Assembly: GCF_004785795.1 (NCBI RefSeq)
Contig: NZ_SRRO01000001.1
Location: 2,852,001 to 2,916,000 of the forward strand
DNA: 64,000 nt
Direction: 5' to 3'
Source of the DNA: Nocardioides eburneiflavus
GTDB taxonomy: Bacteria; Actinomycetota; Actinomycetes; Propionibacteriales; Nocardioidaceae
Below the pieces are notes generated by a model that had not been told where the DNA came from, did no database searches, and saw only the letters and a program-made list of their open reading frames with translations. This document shows, one piece after another, positions 19,189-28,674 of the stretch (within the stretch, counting starts at the first letter, position 1; the number at the start of each line of letters is the position of its first letter). The translations under genes were made by a program, and so were the position numbers.

Positions 19189-20973
19189 GTGACCGAGACC
19201 CCCTCGAAGCCTGCCAAGAAGGCCACCGCCAGGCCGGCCGGCCTCAGCTCGATGCTGCTGGCGGACCTCAAGTCGATGGCCGTCGGCCTCGGCATCTCCG
19301 GTGCCGGCTCGATGAAGAAGGCCCAGCTGGTCGACGCCATCAAGGCGACCCAGTCGGGCGGGCGGCCGGCAGAGGCGGAACCCGCCACGGCCCCGCGGCA
19401 GGAGACCGTGGCGGCGGACGCTCCGGCAGCCGGTGACGCACCCGCCGAGGTCCCGGCGCCCCGGACGACCGTCCGGACCCGGACCCGCAAGCAGCGCCAG
19501 GTCGAGCAGGCCGAGCAGAGGCAGGCCGAGCAGGAGCAGGCCGAGCCGAACCGGGCCGACCAGCAGGACGACCGCAAGCAGGACGACCAGCAGCAGGACC
19601 GCCAGCAGGGCCAGAAGGGCCAGAAGAACCAGAAGTCGTCGAAGGGCCAGCAGTCCTCGAAGGACGGCAACAAGCCAGACAAGCAGCAGCAGGACAAGCA
19701 GCAGCAGGACAAGCAGGGTCGCCAGAACCAGCAGAACCAGGCCCAGCAGGGCCAGAACCAGCAGAACCAGGCCCAGCAGAACCAGTTCGACGACGACGAG
19801 GACGGCGAGGGCGGCAGCCGCCGCAACCGCCGCCGTCGTGGCCGGGACCGCACCACGGTGCGCCAGGGCGGTCGCAACGAGCCCGACACCACGATCCTCG
19901 AGGACGACGTGCTGGTGCCGGCCGCCGGCATCCTCGACGTGCTGGACAACTGCGCGTTCGTGCGCACCTCTGGCTACCTGCCCGGTCCCGAGGACGTCTA
20001 CCTCTCGCTGTCGATGGTCCGGAAGTACCACCTGCGCCGGGGCGACGCCGTGGTCGGCCAGGTCCGCCAGCCGCGCGAGGGCGAGCGTCGCGAGAAGTTC
20101 AACCCGATGGTCCGCATCGACAGCGTGAACGGCACCGAGGCCGAGGGCGCCAAGGAGCGCCCGGAGTTCTCCGACGCGGTGCCGGTGCACCCGCACCAGC
20201 GGCTGCGCCTGGCCACCGACGACGCGAACCTGACCGGGAAGGTCATCGACATCGCCTCGCCGGTCGGCAAGGGCCAGCGTGGCCTGATCCTCACGCCGCC
20301 GCGTACGGGCGCGACCTCGCTGCTGCAGTCGATCGCCCAGGCGGTGACGACCAACAACCCCGAGTGCCACGTGATGGTGGTCCTCGTCGACGCGCGTCCT
20401 GAGGAGGTCACCGACTTCCAGCGTGCCGTCAAGGGCGAGGTCGTCGCCTCGACCTTCGACCGGCAGCCGGCCGACCACGCGCTGGTCGCGGAGCTGGCCA
20501 TCGAGCGGGCCAAGCGCCTGGTCGAGCTCGGCCACGACGTCGTCGTGCTGCTCGACTCGCTGACCCGCCTCGGCCGGGCCTACAACCTGGCCGCGCCGGC
20601 CAACGGTCGCGTGCTCGCCGGCATCGTGGACGCGTCCGCGGTGCACCCGACCAAGGAGTTCTTCGGCGCCGCCCGCAAGATCGAGGACGCGGGGTCGCTG
20701 ACGGTCCTGGCCACGGTCGCGGTGGGCACCGGTTCGGCGACGGACGAGTTCTTCCTCGAGGAGATCGCCGGCACCGAGAACTGGGAGCTGGCGCTCAGCG
20801 CGGAGCGGGCGGCCAAGGGCATCGTCCCGGCCGTCGACGTCGCCGCGTCGGGCACCCGCCACGAGGAGAGGCTGCTGGCACCTGCCGAGGGAGCGGTCGT
20901 CGGCGACATCCGCAAGCGGCTCGCCGCCGCGGACTCCCAGCAGGCCGTGCAGAAGGTCGTCGGCGGTCGCTGA
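19189..20973 (+). CDS. rho: Transcription termination factor Rho with degenerate ATPase site
   Basis: A 594-residue Rho at the conserved actinobacterial locus. Domains: Rho N-terminal helices (about 19-55), a long disordered Q/N/D/K/R-rich region (about 60-235), a cold-shock-like RNA-binding domain (about 240-312) and the RecA-like domain (about 330-585). Compared with E. coli Rho (recalled), the Walker A lysine is Ala375 (PPRTGATS for PPKAGKTM), catalytic Glu211 is Ala402 (VDARPEEV), and Arg347 and Arg353 are Ala538 and Gly544. Walker B Asp456, Arg460 and arginine finger Arg557 (SGTR) remain. The last 30 or so residues of E. coli Rho are missing. The frame is intact, so it is not an obvious pseudogene. 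GTG 19189 is preceded by AAGGA at 19179-19183. Confidence 0.93.
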   Translation: MTETPSKPAKKATARPAGLSSMLLADLKSMAVGLGISGAGSMKKAQLVDAIKATQSGGRPAEAEPATAPRQETVAADAPAAGDAPAEVPAPRTTVRTRTRKQRQVEQAEQRQAEQEQAEPNRADQQDDRKQDDQQQDRQQGQKGQKNQKSSKGQQSSKDGNKPDKQQQDKQQQDKQGRQNQQNQAQQGQNQQNQAQQNQFDDDEDGEGGSRRNRRRRGRDRTTVRQGGRNEPDTTILEDDVLVPAAGILDVLDNCAFVRTSGYLPGPEDVYLSLSMVRKYHLRRGDAVVGQVRQPREGERREKFNPMVRIDSVNGTEAEGAKERPEFSDAVPVHPHQRLRLATDDANLTGKVIDIASPVGKGQRGLILTPPRTGATSLLQSIAQAVTTNNPECHVMVVLVDARPEEVTDFQRAVKGEVVASTFDRQPADHALVAELAIERAKRLVELGHDVVVLLDSLTRLGRAYNLAAPANGRVLAGIVDASAVHPTKEFFGAARKIEDAGSLTVLATVAVGTGSATDEFFLEEIAGTENWELALSAERAAKGIVPAVDVAASGTRHEERLLAPAEGAVVGDIRKRLAAADSQQAVQKVVGGR

Positions 20974-20987
20974 TCGCCGGCGGGCCA

Positions 20988-21011
20988 CCGTCGGCTCCGC
21001 GCCGCCGACGG
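20988..21011 (+). terminator. Hairpin terminator after rho
   Basis: CCGTCGGC (20988-20995) pairs with GCCGACGG (21004-21011) across an 8-base loop, 15 bases after the rho stop. It has no U-tract. Confidence 0.6.
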
Positions 21012-21126
21012 CGGGAATCCCCGGATTGGCGCCGTTGTTCACACCGGTGGCACACTTGTGCGTCGGTTCCGGTTCACGTCACTACGCGATCCACGCGGGC
21101 GACCCGGAGCAATTCGAGAGGACACC

Positions 21127-21351
21127 ATGAAGAAGGACACCCACCCCGAGTACGTCGAGACCCAGGTGACCTGCACCTGCGGCGCGTCGTTCACCACCCG
21201 CAGCACCGCGACCTCCGGCTCGATCCACGCCGACGTCTGCTCGCAGTGCCACCCGTTCTACACCGGCAAGCAGAAGATCCTCGACACGGGCGGCCGCGTC
21301 GCCCGCTTCGAGTCCCGCTACGGCAAGAAGGCTGCTGCCGAGAGCAAGTAG
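21127..21351 (+). CDS. rpmE: 50S ribosomal protein L31, zinc-binding type
   Basis: A 74-residue ribosomal protein. The zinc ribbon cysteines are present as CTC (residues 16 and 18) and CSQC (38 and 41), followed by the family HPFYTGKQK segment and a basic tail. This is the Cys-containing form; low-zinc paralogues lack these residues. The ATG at 21127 is preceded by GAGAGGA. The gene keeps its usual place between rho and prfA. Confidence 0.97.
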   Translation: MKKDTHPEYVETQVTCTCGASFTTRSTATSGSIHADVCSQCHPFYTGKQKILDTGGRVARFESRYGKKAAAESK

Positions 21352-21359
21352 TGCACGTC

Positions 21360-21399
21360 AGGCGCCGGTCGCCCCGCTCATCGCGGGTGGCCGGCGCCT
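21360..21399 (+). terminator. Hairpin terminator after rpmE
   Basis: AGGCGCCGG (21360-21368) pairs with CCGGCGCCT (21391-21399); the loop holds a further short GC pairing. It lies eight bases after the rpmE stop and is followed by TTGTCGTCTGT. Confidence 0.75.
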
Positions 21400-21442
21400 T
21401 GTCGTCTGTCCGGGAGCCCGCACGAGGAAGCAGGAGCGCACG

Positions 21443-22516
21443 ATGTTCGAGGCCGTCGAGGGCATGCGCGAGGAGCACGCCGAGCTCGAGCAGCGCCTGG
21501 CCCTGCCCGAGACGCACGCCGACCAGCGCCTGGCCAAGCAGCTCAACCAGAGGTACGCCGAGCTCACCGCCGTCGTGTCGACCTGGCAGGAGTGGCACCG
21601 GCTCGGCGACGACGTCGAGGCGGCGCGCGAGCTCGCTCCGGACGACCCTGCGTTCGCCAGGGAGGCCGAGGAGCTCGCGACCCGCCGCGAGGCCGTGGGG
21701 GAGCGCCTGCGCCGCCTGCTCGTGCCGCGGGACGCCGCCGACGGCAAGGACGCCCTGCTGGAGATCAAGTCCGGCGAGGGCGGCGAGGAGTCGGCACTCT
21801 TCGCCGGCGACCTGCTGCGGATGTACTCCCGGTACGCCGAGACCCGGGGCTGGAGCGTGGAGGTGCTCGACGCCACCGAGTCCGACCTCGGCGGCTACAA
21901 GTCCGTCACCGCGGCGGTCAAGGCGCGCGGCACGGTCGAGCCCGGCCAGGCGCCGTACGCCCTGCTCAAGTTCGAGGGCGGCGTGCACCGCGTGCAGCGC
22001 GTCCCGGTCACCGAGTCGCAGGGACGTGTCCACACCTCGGCCGCCGGCGTGCTCGTCTCGCCCGAGGCGGAGCCCGTCGACGTCACCATCGACGACAACG
22101 ACCTGCGCATCGACGTCTACCGCTCCAGCGGACCCGGCGGCCAGAGCGTCAACACGACCGACTCGGCCGTCCGCATCACCCACCTGCCCACCGGCATCGT
22201 GGCGAGCTGCCAGAACGAGAAGAGTCAGCTGCAGAACAAGGAGTCCGCGATGCGGATCCTGCGCTCGCGGCTGCTCCAGGCCGCGCAGGACGCTGCGGAC
22301 GCGGAGGCGAGCGACGCGCGGCGCTCGCAGGTGCGCACCGTGGACCGTTCCGAGCGGATCCGCACCTACAACTTCCCGGAGAACCGGATCTCCGACCACC
22401 GCACCGGCTACAAGGCCTACAACCTCGACCAGGTCCTCGACGGCGACCTCGCCCCGGTGCTGGACTCCTGCGTCGAGACCGACATGGCGGCCCGGCTCGC
22501 GGCGCTGGAGTCCTGA
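21443..22516 (+). CDS. prfA: Peptide chain release factor 1
   Basis: A 357-residue class I release factor recognising UAA and UAG. The codon-recognition tripeptide PVT (about residues 188-190, before ESQGRVHTS) identifies RF1 rather than RF2. The GGQ motif that enters the peptidyl transferase centre is at about 232-234 ([12 protein letters not shown]). AGGAG lies seven bases before the ATG. It is followed directly by prmC, which methylates the GGQ glutamine. Confidence 0.97.
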   Translation: MFEAVEGMREEHAELEQRLALPETHADQRLAKQLNQRYAELTAVVSTWQEWHRLGDDVEAARELAPDDPAFAREAEELATRREAVGERLRRLLVPRDAADGKDALLEIKSGEGGEESALFAGDLLRMYSRYAETRGWSVEVLDATESDLGGYKSVTAAVKARGTVEPGQAPYALLKFEGGVHRVQRVPVTESQGRVHTSAAGVLVSPEAEPVDVTIDDNDLRIDVYRSSGPGGQSVNTTDSAVRITHLPTGIVASCQNEKSQLQNKESAMRILRSRLLQAAQDAADAEASDARRSQVRTVDRSERIRTYNFPENRISDHRTGYKAYNLDQVLDGDLAPVLDSCVETDMAARLAALES

Positions 22517-23356
22517 GTGCGCGCCAGCGCGGCCCGGCGCGCGGCGGCCCAGCAGCTCCGCGACGCGGGTGTGTCCTCGCCCGAGCGTGACGCCGACCTG
22601 CTCCTCGCCCACGTCCTCGACGTGGGCCTGGGCAGGCTCCCGCTCGTCGACGACCTCGACGTCGCGCAGCAGGAGCAGTACGCCGCGCTGCTCGCACGGC
22701 GAGCGGCACGTGAGCCGCTCCAGCACCTGACGGGCACCGCGGCCTTCCGCCACGTGGACCTGGAGGTGGGCCCGGGCGTCTTCGTGCCCCGGCCGGAGAC
22801 CGAGCTGCTCGCCGGCTGGGCGATCGAGCAGGCCTCGGCGCTGTCCACCCCGGTGGTCGTCGACCTGTGCACGGGCTCCGGCGCCATCGCGAAGGCCGTC
22901 GCCGACGAGCTGCCCGAGGCGGACGTCCACGCGGTGGAGCTGGACGAGCAGGCGTACGCCTGGGCCGAGCGCAACCTCGCCCGCACCGGCGTCGACCTGC
23001 GCCAGGGCGACATGGCGACGGCCTTCGACGACCTGACCGGCACCGTCGACGTGGTCGTGTGCAACCCGCCCTACATCCCGTTGGAGGCGTGGGAGTCGGT
23101 GGCCGCCGAGGCCCGGGACCACGACCCCCATCTGGCCCTCTTCTCCGGCCAGGACGGCCTCGACGCGATGCGCGTCCTCGAGCGCCGTGCGGCCCTGCTC
23201 CTACGACCCGGGGGAGTGGTCGGTGCCGAGCACGCCGACGTGCAGGGCGCATCGGCCCCGGCCGTCTTCGCCGCCACCGGCCGGTGGCTCGACGTGGCCG
23301 ACCACCGCGACCTCGCGGGTCGGGCGCGCTACGTCACCGCCAGGCTGGCACGATGA
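22517..23356 (+). CDS. prmC: Release factor glutamine methyltransferase
   Basis: A 279-residue SAM-dependent methyltransferase acting on the GGQ glutamine of release factors. The SAM motif VDLCTGSGAIA lies near residue 115 and the glutamine-binding NPPY at about 184-187. The GTG start follows the prfA stop without a gap, so the enzyme and its substrate are co-translated. Its stop overlaps the next gene (ATGA). Confidence 0.95.
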   Translation: MRASAARRAAAQQLRDAGVSSPERDADLLLAHVLDVGLGRLPLVDDLDVAQQEQYAALLARRAAREPLQHLTGTAAFRHVDLEVGPGVFVPRPETELLAGWAIEQASALSTPVVVDLCTGSGAIAKAVADELPEADVHAVELDEQAYAWAERNLARTGVDLRQGDMATAFDDLTGTVDVVVCNPPYIPLEAWESVAAEARDHDPHLALFSGQDGLDAMRVLERRAALLLRPGGVVGAEHADVQGASAPAVFAATGRWLDVADHRDLAGRARYVTARLAR

Positions 23357-24018
23357 GCGGCGTGGACAGGCTCAGGACCTCGACCGAGGAGGAGCGGGAG
23401 GCGGCGGTGACCGCCGCCGCCGGTGCCGTACGACGGGGCGAGCTGGTGGTCATCCCCACCGACACCGTCTACGGCGTCGCGGCCGACGCGTTCTCCCACG
23501 ACGCCGTGCGCCGGCTGCTCGACGCCAAGGGCCGCGGTCGCGAGATGCCGCCGCCGGTCCTCGTGTCCGCGGCCACGACCCTCGACGCGCTCGCCGAGGG
23601 CGTCCCGACGTGGGCCCGCACCCTCGTCGAGCAGTTCTGGCCCGGACCGCTCACGCTGGTGTGCCGCCAGCAGGCCTCCCTCATGTGGGACCTCGGCGAG
23701 ACCCGCGGCACGGTCGCGGTGCGGATGCCCGACGACGAGGTGGCCCTGTCCGTGCTCGAGCGCACCGGCCCCCTGGCGGTGAGCTCGGCCAACCTCACCG
23801 GCCGCCCGGCCGCGACGGATGCCGACCAGGCCGAGGAGATGCTCGGCGACGTGGTCGCGGTCATCGTCGATGCCGGCGCGTCGCCCGGGGGCGAGGCGTC
23901 CACGATCGTCGACGTCACCGTCCCCGAGGGTCGGGTGCTGCGGCTCGGCGCGCTCTCGCTGGAGACCCTCAACGCAGCGATCGTCGAGCACGGTGTCGTG
24001 CTCGAGGACCAGGGCTAG
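23353..24018 (+). CDS. L-threonylcarbamoyladenylate synthase (Sua5/YrdC/YwlC family)
   Basis: A 221-residue YrdC-fold protein making threonylcarbamoyl-AMP from threonine, bicarbonate and ATP, the first step of the t6A37 modification of ANN-decoding tRNAs. The family segments IPTDTVYGVAADA (about residues 36-48), FWPGPLTLV and SSANLTG are present. There is no Sua5 C-terminal domain, so it is the short TsaC-like form. It corresponds in position to Rv1301 of M. tuberculosis. It overlaps prmC by four bases. Confidence 0.92.
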   Translation: MSGVDRLRTSTEEEREAAVTAAAGAVRRGELVVIPTDTVYGVAADAFSHDAVRRLLDAKGRGREMPPPVLVSAATTLDALAEGVPTWARTLVEQFWPGPLTLVCRQQASLMWDLGETRGTVAVRMPDDEVALSVLERTGPLAVSSANLTGRPAATDADQAEEMLGDVVAVIVDAGASPGGEASTIVDVTVPEGRVLRLGALSLETLNAAIVEHGVVLEDQG

Positions 24019-24024
24019 GCGGCG

Positions 24025-25263
24025 ATGCGGGAGTACCTCCTCGTCTTCCTGGTGGCCCTGTCGGTCACCTACCTGCTCACGGTCGTGGCCCGTGAGATCG
24101 CGCTGCGCACGGGCGCCGTCGCGCAGGTGCGCGACCGTGACGTGCACGCCGAGCCGATCCCCTACCTCGGCGGCCTGGCGATGCTCGGCGGCCTGTGCGC
24201 GGCGTACGTCGTGGCGCGCGAGCTGCCCTTCCTCGGGCTGCGCAGCGAGGGCTTCGTGTTCAAGGACGCCGGGGTGGTGCTCCTGGCGGGCGCGCTGGTG
24301 TGCGCCGTCGGCGTGGTCGACGACATCTTCGAGCTCGACGCCCTCACCAAGCTCGGCGGACAGGTGCTCGCCGCTGGGCTCCTGGTCGCGCTGGGGGTGC
24401 GGTTCTACTACTTCCCGCGCCCCGACGGGGTCCAGTTCTCCCTCGACGACGTGCAGGGGGCGGCCCTGACGCTCGTGGTGGTCATCGGCACGATGAACGC
24501 GGTCAACTTCGTCGACGGGCTCGACGGGCTGGCCGCCGGGGTGGTCGGCATCGGAGCTGCGGCGTTCTTCCTCTACTGCTATTTCGTCTCCGCCCAGAAC
24601 AACCTCACCCTGGCGACCACGGGCGCGCTGCTGAGCGCGGCGCTCGCGGGCGCGTGCGCCGGCTTCCTGCCGCACAACTTCCACCCCGCGCGGCTCTTCA
24701 TGGGCGACTCCGGGTCGATGCTGATCGGGCTCGTGCTCTCGGCGAGCGCGCTCACGCTGACCGGGCAGTTCGTCGGCATGCCGGCGACCACGGGCAACAG
24801 CCTGTTCGTGACGGTGCTGCCGCTGCTGCTGCCGATCTCGCTGCTGATGGTGCCGATCGTCGACCTCGTGCTCGCCGTCGTACGCCGCACGCGAGCCGGG
24901 CGCTCGCCGATGAGCGCGGACAAGCAGCACCTGCACCACCGCCTGCTCGAGATCGGCCACTCCCAACGCCGGGCGGTGCTCATCATGTGGATGTGGGCCG
25001 CCACCATCGCCGCCGGCGCGGTGATCGTGAGCCTGTTCGACCGCTGGTGGGTCTGGTGGAGCCTGGGCACGATGCTGGCGCTCACGGTGGCCCTGACGTT
25101 CGTGCTGCCGCAGGTGCACCGACCGCGCAAGACCGGCCTCGGCGACACGGGGCTGCCCGAGAACGACGCTGTCGAGGGCCGGCTCGACGACGAGGGCTTG
25201 ACCGACGCCCCCGGAGAGAGTGTCGTGGAGCCGTCCCGGCAGCCGGGGGAGAGCATCCCCTGA
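24025..25263 (+). CDS. wecA: Undecaprenyl-phosphate GlcNAc-1-phosphate transferase (MraY/WecA family)
   Basis: A 412-residue polytopic membrane enzyme transferring a sugar-1-phosphate from a UDP-sugar to a polyprenyl phosphate, the first step of a wall polymer or linkage unit. Family motifs are VDDIFELD (about 97-104), NAVNFVDGLDGL (about 158-169), LFMGDSGSM and HLHHRLLEIGHSQRR. About ten membrane segments are visible, with a hydrophilic C-terminal tail. The location before the atp genes is the same as rfe (wecA) in M. tuberculosis. Confidence 0.93.
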   Translation: MREYLLVFLVALSVTYLLTVVAREIALRTGAVAQVRDRDVHAEPIPYLGGLAMLGGLCAAYVVARELPFLGLRSEGFVFKDAGVVLLAGALVCAVGVVDDIFELDALTKLGGQVLAAGLLVALGVRFYYFPRPDGVQFSLDDVQGAALTLVVVIGTMNAVNFVDGLDGLAAGVVGIGAAAFFLYCYFVSAQNNLTLATTGALLSAALAGACAGFLPHNFHPARLFMGDSGSMLIGLVLSASALTLTGQFVGMPATTGNSLFVTVLPLLLPISLLMVPIVDLVLAVVRRTRAGRSPMSADKQHLHHRLLEIGHSQRRAVLIMWMWAATIAAGAVIVSLFDRWWVWWSLGTMLALTVALTFVLPQVHRPRKTGLGDTGLPENDAVEGRLDDEGLTDAPGESVVEPSRQPGESIP

Positions 25264-25270
25264 CCCCGGT

Positions 25271-25299
25271 TTGCAGGGCTCCCGGGACTTTGTGATAGT
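25271..25299 (+). promoter_or_regulatory. Possible promoter of the ATP synthase operon
   Basis: A GATAGT element (25294-25299) sits 17 bases after TTGCAG (25271-25276), in the only sizeable gap before the atp genes. It is followed by a leader hairpin GGCCTT-CCCG-AAGGCC (25319-25334). The -35 match is weak. Confidence 0.35.
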
Positions 25300-25395
25300 T
25301 TTCACGAGCAGTCCCGGAGGCCTTCCCGAAGGCCCGGGCAGGCTCGCCGGAGGGCCAGCCAGGACCCGCCAGACCCCGACAGAACGGCCGCCGCC

Positions 25396-25854
25396 ATGAC
25401 GACCGAGAGCACCGCGACCACTCGTCGCAGCAGCCTCGTGCCGGGCGTACGGGTCGTCACCCGGGCGGCAGGACTCACCGTGCTCGCGGGTGCACTCCTC
25501 GCCGCTGTCGCCGGCGTCGTGCACGGCGCCGAGCCCGCCGCTGCCGTGGCGGTCGGGGCCGGACTGGTCGCCCTGGTCGTGTCGTTCGGCACGTTCTCCC
25601 TGCACGTGGTCGCGAGCGCGATGCCGACGGCGACGCTGCTCGTCGCGCTGGTCACCTACGCCACCCAGCTGGCGATCGTGCTCCTGGTGTTCCTCGCGAT
25701 CACGCGGGGAGGGGCCTTCTCGAGCGACGTGGCTCGGGGCTGGCTGGCCGGCTCGATGGTCCTCGCCACGCTGGTGTGGACCACCGCCCACCTGGTGCTC
25801 ACCGCCCGCGAGCGCACCCCCTACTTCGACCTCCCGACCGGGGGTGAGTCGTGA
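25396..25854 (+). CDS. AtpI-like membrane protein of the ATP synthase operon
   Basis: A 152-residue protein with four predicted membrane segments and a hydrophilic N-terminus. The pattern and place match AtpI-type subunits and Rv1303, which help assemble the c-ring or accompany Fo. No catalytic motif is visible. It overlaps the AtpZ-like gene by four bases (GTGA), so the two small membrane proteins are made together ahead of subunit a. Confidence 0.72.
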   Translation: MTTESTATTRRSSLVPGVRVVTRAAGLTVLAGALLAAVAGVVHGAEPAAAVAVGAGLVALVVSFGTFSLHVVASAMPTATLLVALVTYATQLAIVLLVFLAITRGGAFSSDVARGWLAGSMVLATLVWTTAHLVLTARERTPYFDLPTGGES

Positions 25855-26153
25855 CCACCGAGACTGCTAACGTTCGCAGCGCCATGGCCGAGTCCAGCGC
25901 CACTTCCTCCGAACCCCCGCGCAGCAGCAGTGCCCCGAGCTACCTGGTGGCCGGAGTGCTGTTCTACGGCTTCGTCGGATGGCTGCTGGACCAGTGGCTC
26001 GGCACCCGCTTCCTGGTGGCGGCGGGGGTCCTGCTGGGCGGCGGCCTGGGCACGTACATGATGATCGTGGCGCTTCGCCGGCAGACCGCTGCCGACGAGG
26101 CGCACCACAGCAACACGACGAGCAACAAGACGAGCAACGAGGAGTCGGAGTGA
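25851..26153 (+). CDS. AtpZ/AtpI family protein
   Basis: A 100-residue protein with a Ser/Pro-rich N-terminus, two membrane segments and a hydrophilic tail. The YGFVGWLLDQWLGT segment (about residues 38-51) is the AtpZ signature, followed by a second helix with a glycine-rich start (VLLGGGLGTYMM). AtpZ proteins assist Fo assembly or divalent ion handling. Here it follows the AtpI-like gene, and it overlaps atpB by four bases. Confidence 0.8.
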   Translation: MTTETANVRSAMAESSATSSEPPRSSSAPSYLVAGVLFYGFVGWLLDQWLGTRFLVAAGVLLGGGLGTYMMIVALRRQTAADEAHHSNTTSNKTSNEESE

Positions 26154-26938
26154 GCATCACCCAGCCTGTCGCGGCAGAGGGCGGTTCGGGCTTCCACGCC
26201 CCCGGCCCGGGGAGCTTCGAGCTGCCGCCGATCTTCGGTGACGTCACCAAGCCGATGGTGCTCCTGGTGCTCTCCGCGGTGGTCGTGTTCGGCTTCTTCT
26301 ACGCCGCCTCGCGCAGCGCCTCGCTGGTGCCGGGCCGCCTGCAGTACGCCGGGGAGATGGTCTACGGCTTCGTGCGCAACAACATGGCGCGCGACAACAT
26401 CGGCAGCGAGCACTACATGAAGTTCGTGCCCTACCTCTTCACGCTCTTCACCTTCATCCTGGTGAACAACTACTACGGCGTGATCCCGTTCCTGCAGTTC
26501 CCGAGCTTCTCGCGCATCGGCTTCATCGTCCCGCTCGCGCTGCTCAGCTGGGGCATCTACGTCGGCGCCGGCATCTGGAAGCACGGCCCGCTGGGCTACC
26601 TCAAGCACGCCACGATGCCCGGCGGCGTCAAGGGCCCGATCCTGCTCCTGCTGGTGCCGCTGGAGTTCTTCTCCAACATCATCATCCGGCCGGTCACGCT
26701 CACGCTGCGTCTGTTCGGCAACATGTTCGCCGGGCACCTGCTGCTGATCCTGTTCGCCACTGGTGGCGCGGCCCTCCTGGCCAGCGGCAACGTCCTGTAC
26801 GGCGCCGTCGGCATCCTGTCCTTCGGCCTGGGCATCGGCGTGAGCTTCCTGGAGATGCTGGTCATGTTCCTCCAGGCCTACGTCTTCACGCTCCTGAGCT
26901 CGATGTACATCGGCGAAGCACTCGCCGACGAGCACTGA
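26150..26938 (+). CDS. atpB: ATP synthase Fo subunit a
   Basis: A 262-residue polytopic subunit forming the proton half-channels beside the c-ring. The essential arginine lies in TLTLRLFGNMFAGH (about residue 187). The C-terminal hairpin ends with the typical QAYVFTLLSSMYI. The GTG start overlaps the AtpZ stop. It is complete and of usual actinobacterial length. Confidence 0.95.
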   Translation: MSITQPVAAEGGSGFHAPGPGSFELPPIFGDVTKPMVLLVLSAVVVFGFFYAASRSASLVPGRLQYAGEMVYGFVRNNMARDNIGSEHYMKFVPYLFTLFTFILVNNYYGVIPFLQFPSFSRIGFIVPLALLSWGIYVGAGIWKHGPLGYLKHATMPGGVKGPILLLLVPLEFFSNIIIRPVTLTLRLFGNMFAGHLLLILFATGGAALLASGNVLYGAVGILSFGLGIGVSFLEMLVMFLQAYVFTLLSSMYIGEALADEH

Positions 26939-27007
26939 TCCGCAACAACCCCACAAGTTTCGCCAAACAGCGGCGCGAGAGACGCGTCGCCGACGAAAGG
27001 AAAAGCC

Positions 27008-27217
27008 GTGGAAGGCTCCATCAACCTGGTCGGTCTCGGCCTGTCCGCCATCGGTCCCGGTGTCGGTATCGGCCTGATCTTCGCCGCGTTCATCTCCGGT
27101 GTCGCGCGCCAGCCCGAGGCCCAGAGCCGTCTGCAGTCGATCGCCATTCTTGGCTTCGTTCTTGCCGAGGCTCTCTTCATCATCACCGTCGCGCTCGCGT
27201 TCGTCCTGCCTCTCTGA
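27008..27217 (+). CDS. atpE: ATP synthase Fo subunit c
   Basis: A 69-residue two-helix hairpin forming the rotor ring. The polar loop is ARQPEAQ (about residues 33-39) and the proton-carrying carboxylate is Glu54 in VLAEALFII. The glycine-rich first helix ([10 protein letters not shown]) allows tight packing. The residues around Glu54 do not show the extra polar ligands expected of sodium-type rings, so proton coupling is likely. The GTG start is preceded by AAAGGAAA. Confidence 0.96.
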   Translation: MEGSINLVGLGLSAIGPGVGIGLIFAAFISGVARQPEAQSRLQSIAILGFVLAEALFIITVALAFVLPL

Positions 27218-27240
27218 CGACCGTCGCACCCCAGCTCTAG

Positions 27241-27818
<578 letters not shown>

Positions 27819-27819
<1 letters not shown>

Positions 27820-28613
27820 TGATGCGAGGAGCCTCCGCCGACGCGTACGCCGCCACGTCCGCCGCCCTCACGGGCGCGGGCGACGCCGGCACGGTCGGTC
27901 GGGACCTGTTCGGCGTGGCGGACCTCCTCCGCGCCGAGCCCGCCCTGCGGCGCGTCGCGACCGATGCGTCGATCGAGAGCGAGGCGAAGGCAGGGCTATT
28001 CCGTGAGGTGCTGGCCGGCAAGGTCTCCGAGCTCGCGCTCGCGGCCGTCGTCGTCGCCGTGTCGCAGCGGTGGACCGCCAGCCGCGACCTCGCCGACGCC
28101 CTCGAGCGTCTCGGCGTGGTCTCGGTCGTGCAGTCCTCCGGAGGCGAGGCAGGTCGTCTCGAGGACGAGCTGTTCGCCTTCGGCCAGGTCGTGCAGGACA
28201 ACCCGCCGCTGCGGGACGCGCTGTCCGACCCGGCCCGCAGCCGGGAGGACAAGTCCCGCCTGCTGGGTGACCTGCTGGGGGACAAGGTCCTCCCGGCGAC
28301 CGTCGCCCTCGTGCAGCAGTCGCTCTCGGGCAGCTACCGCACGGTCGGGGTCGCCCTGGCCGACTACCAGAAGGTGGCCTCCGAGGTCCGCGGCCAGGGA
28401 GTGGCGACCGTCCGCGTCGCCCGGCCGCTCTCCGACGCGGACCGCCAGCGGCTCGCCGACGCGCTCTCGCGCAGCTACGAGCGCGAGATCCACATCAACG
28501 TCGTCGTGGACCCCGACGTCCTCGGCGGCATCCGCGTCGAGATCGGTGACGACGTCATCGACGGCACGGTGTCCAGCCGTCTCGACGAGGCGCGCCGCCG
28601 GCTAGCCGGCTGA
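27819..28613 (+). CDS. atpH: ATP synthase F1 subunit delta, long actinobacterial form
   Basis: A 264-residue stator subunit, about 85 residues longer than the 177-residue E. coli delta. The extra length appears to come from a duplicated helical unit: the segment around residues 30-75 (LFGVADLLRAEPALRRV then KAGLFREVLAGK) resembles the one around 114-160 (LFAFGQVVQDNPPLRDA then KSRLLGDLLGDK). The C-terminal part keeps the family signature DVLGGIRVEIGDDVIDGTV. Long delta subunits are known in Actinobacteria. Confidence 0.94.
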
Positions 28614-28674
28614 ACGCCCGGCGCCAGACATCAGAACTTTTCGAGCAGACCAGACCAGGAACAGGTGAGATGAG

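Noticed and set aside
19189..20973. Rho as a decaying pseudogene
   Set aside because: The frame is intact, with a good ribosome site, and many family motifs are preserved, so selective change fits better than decay.
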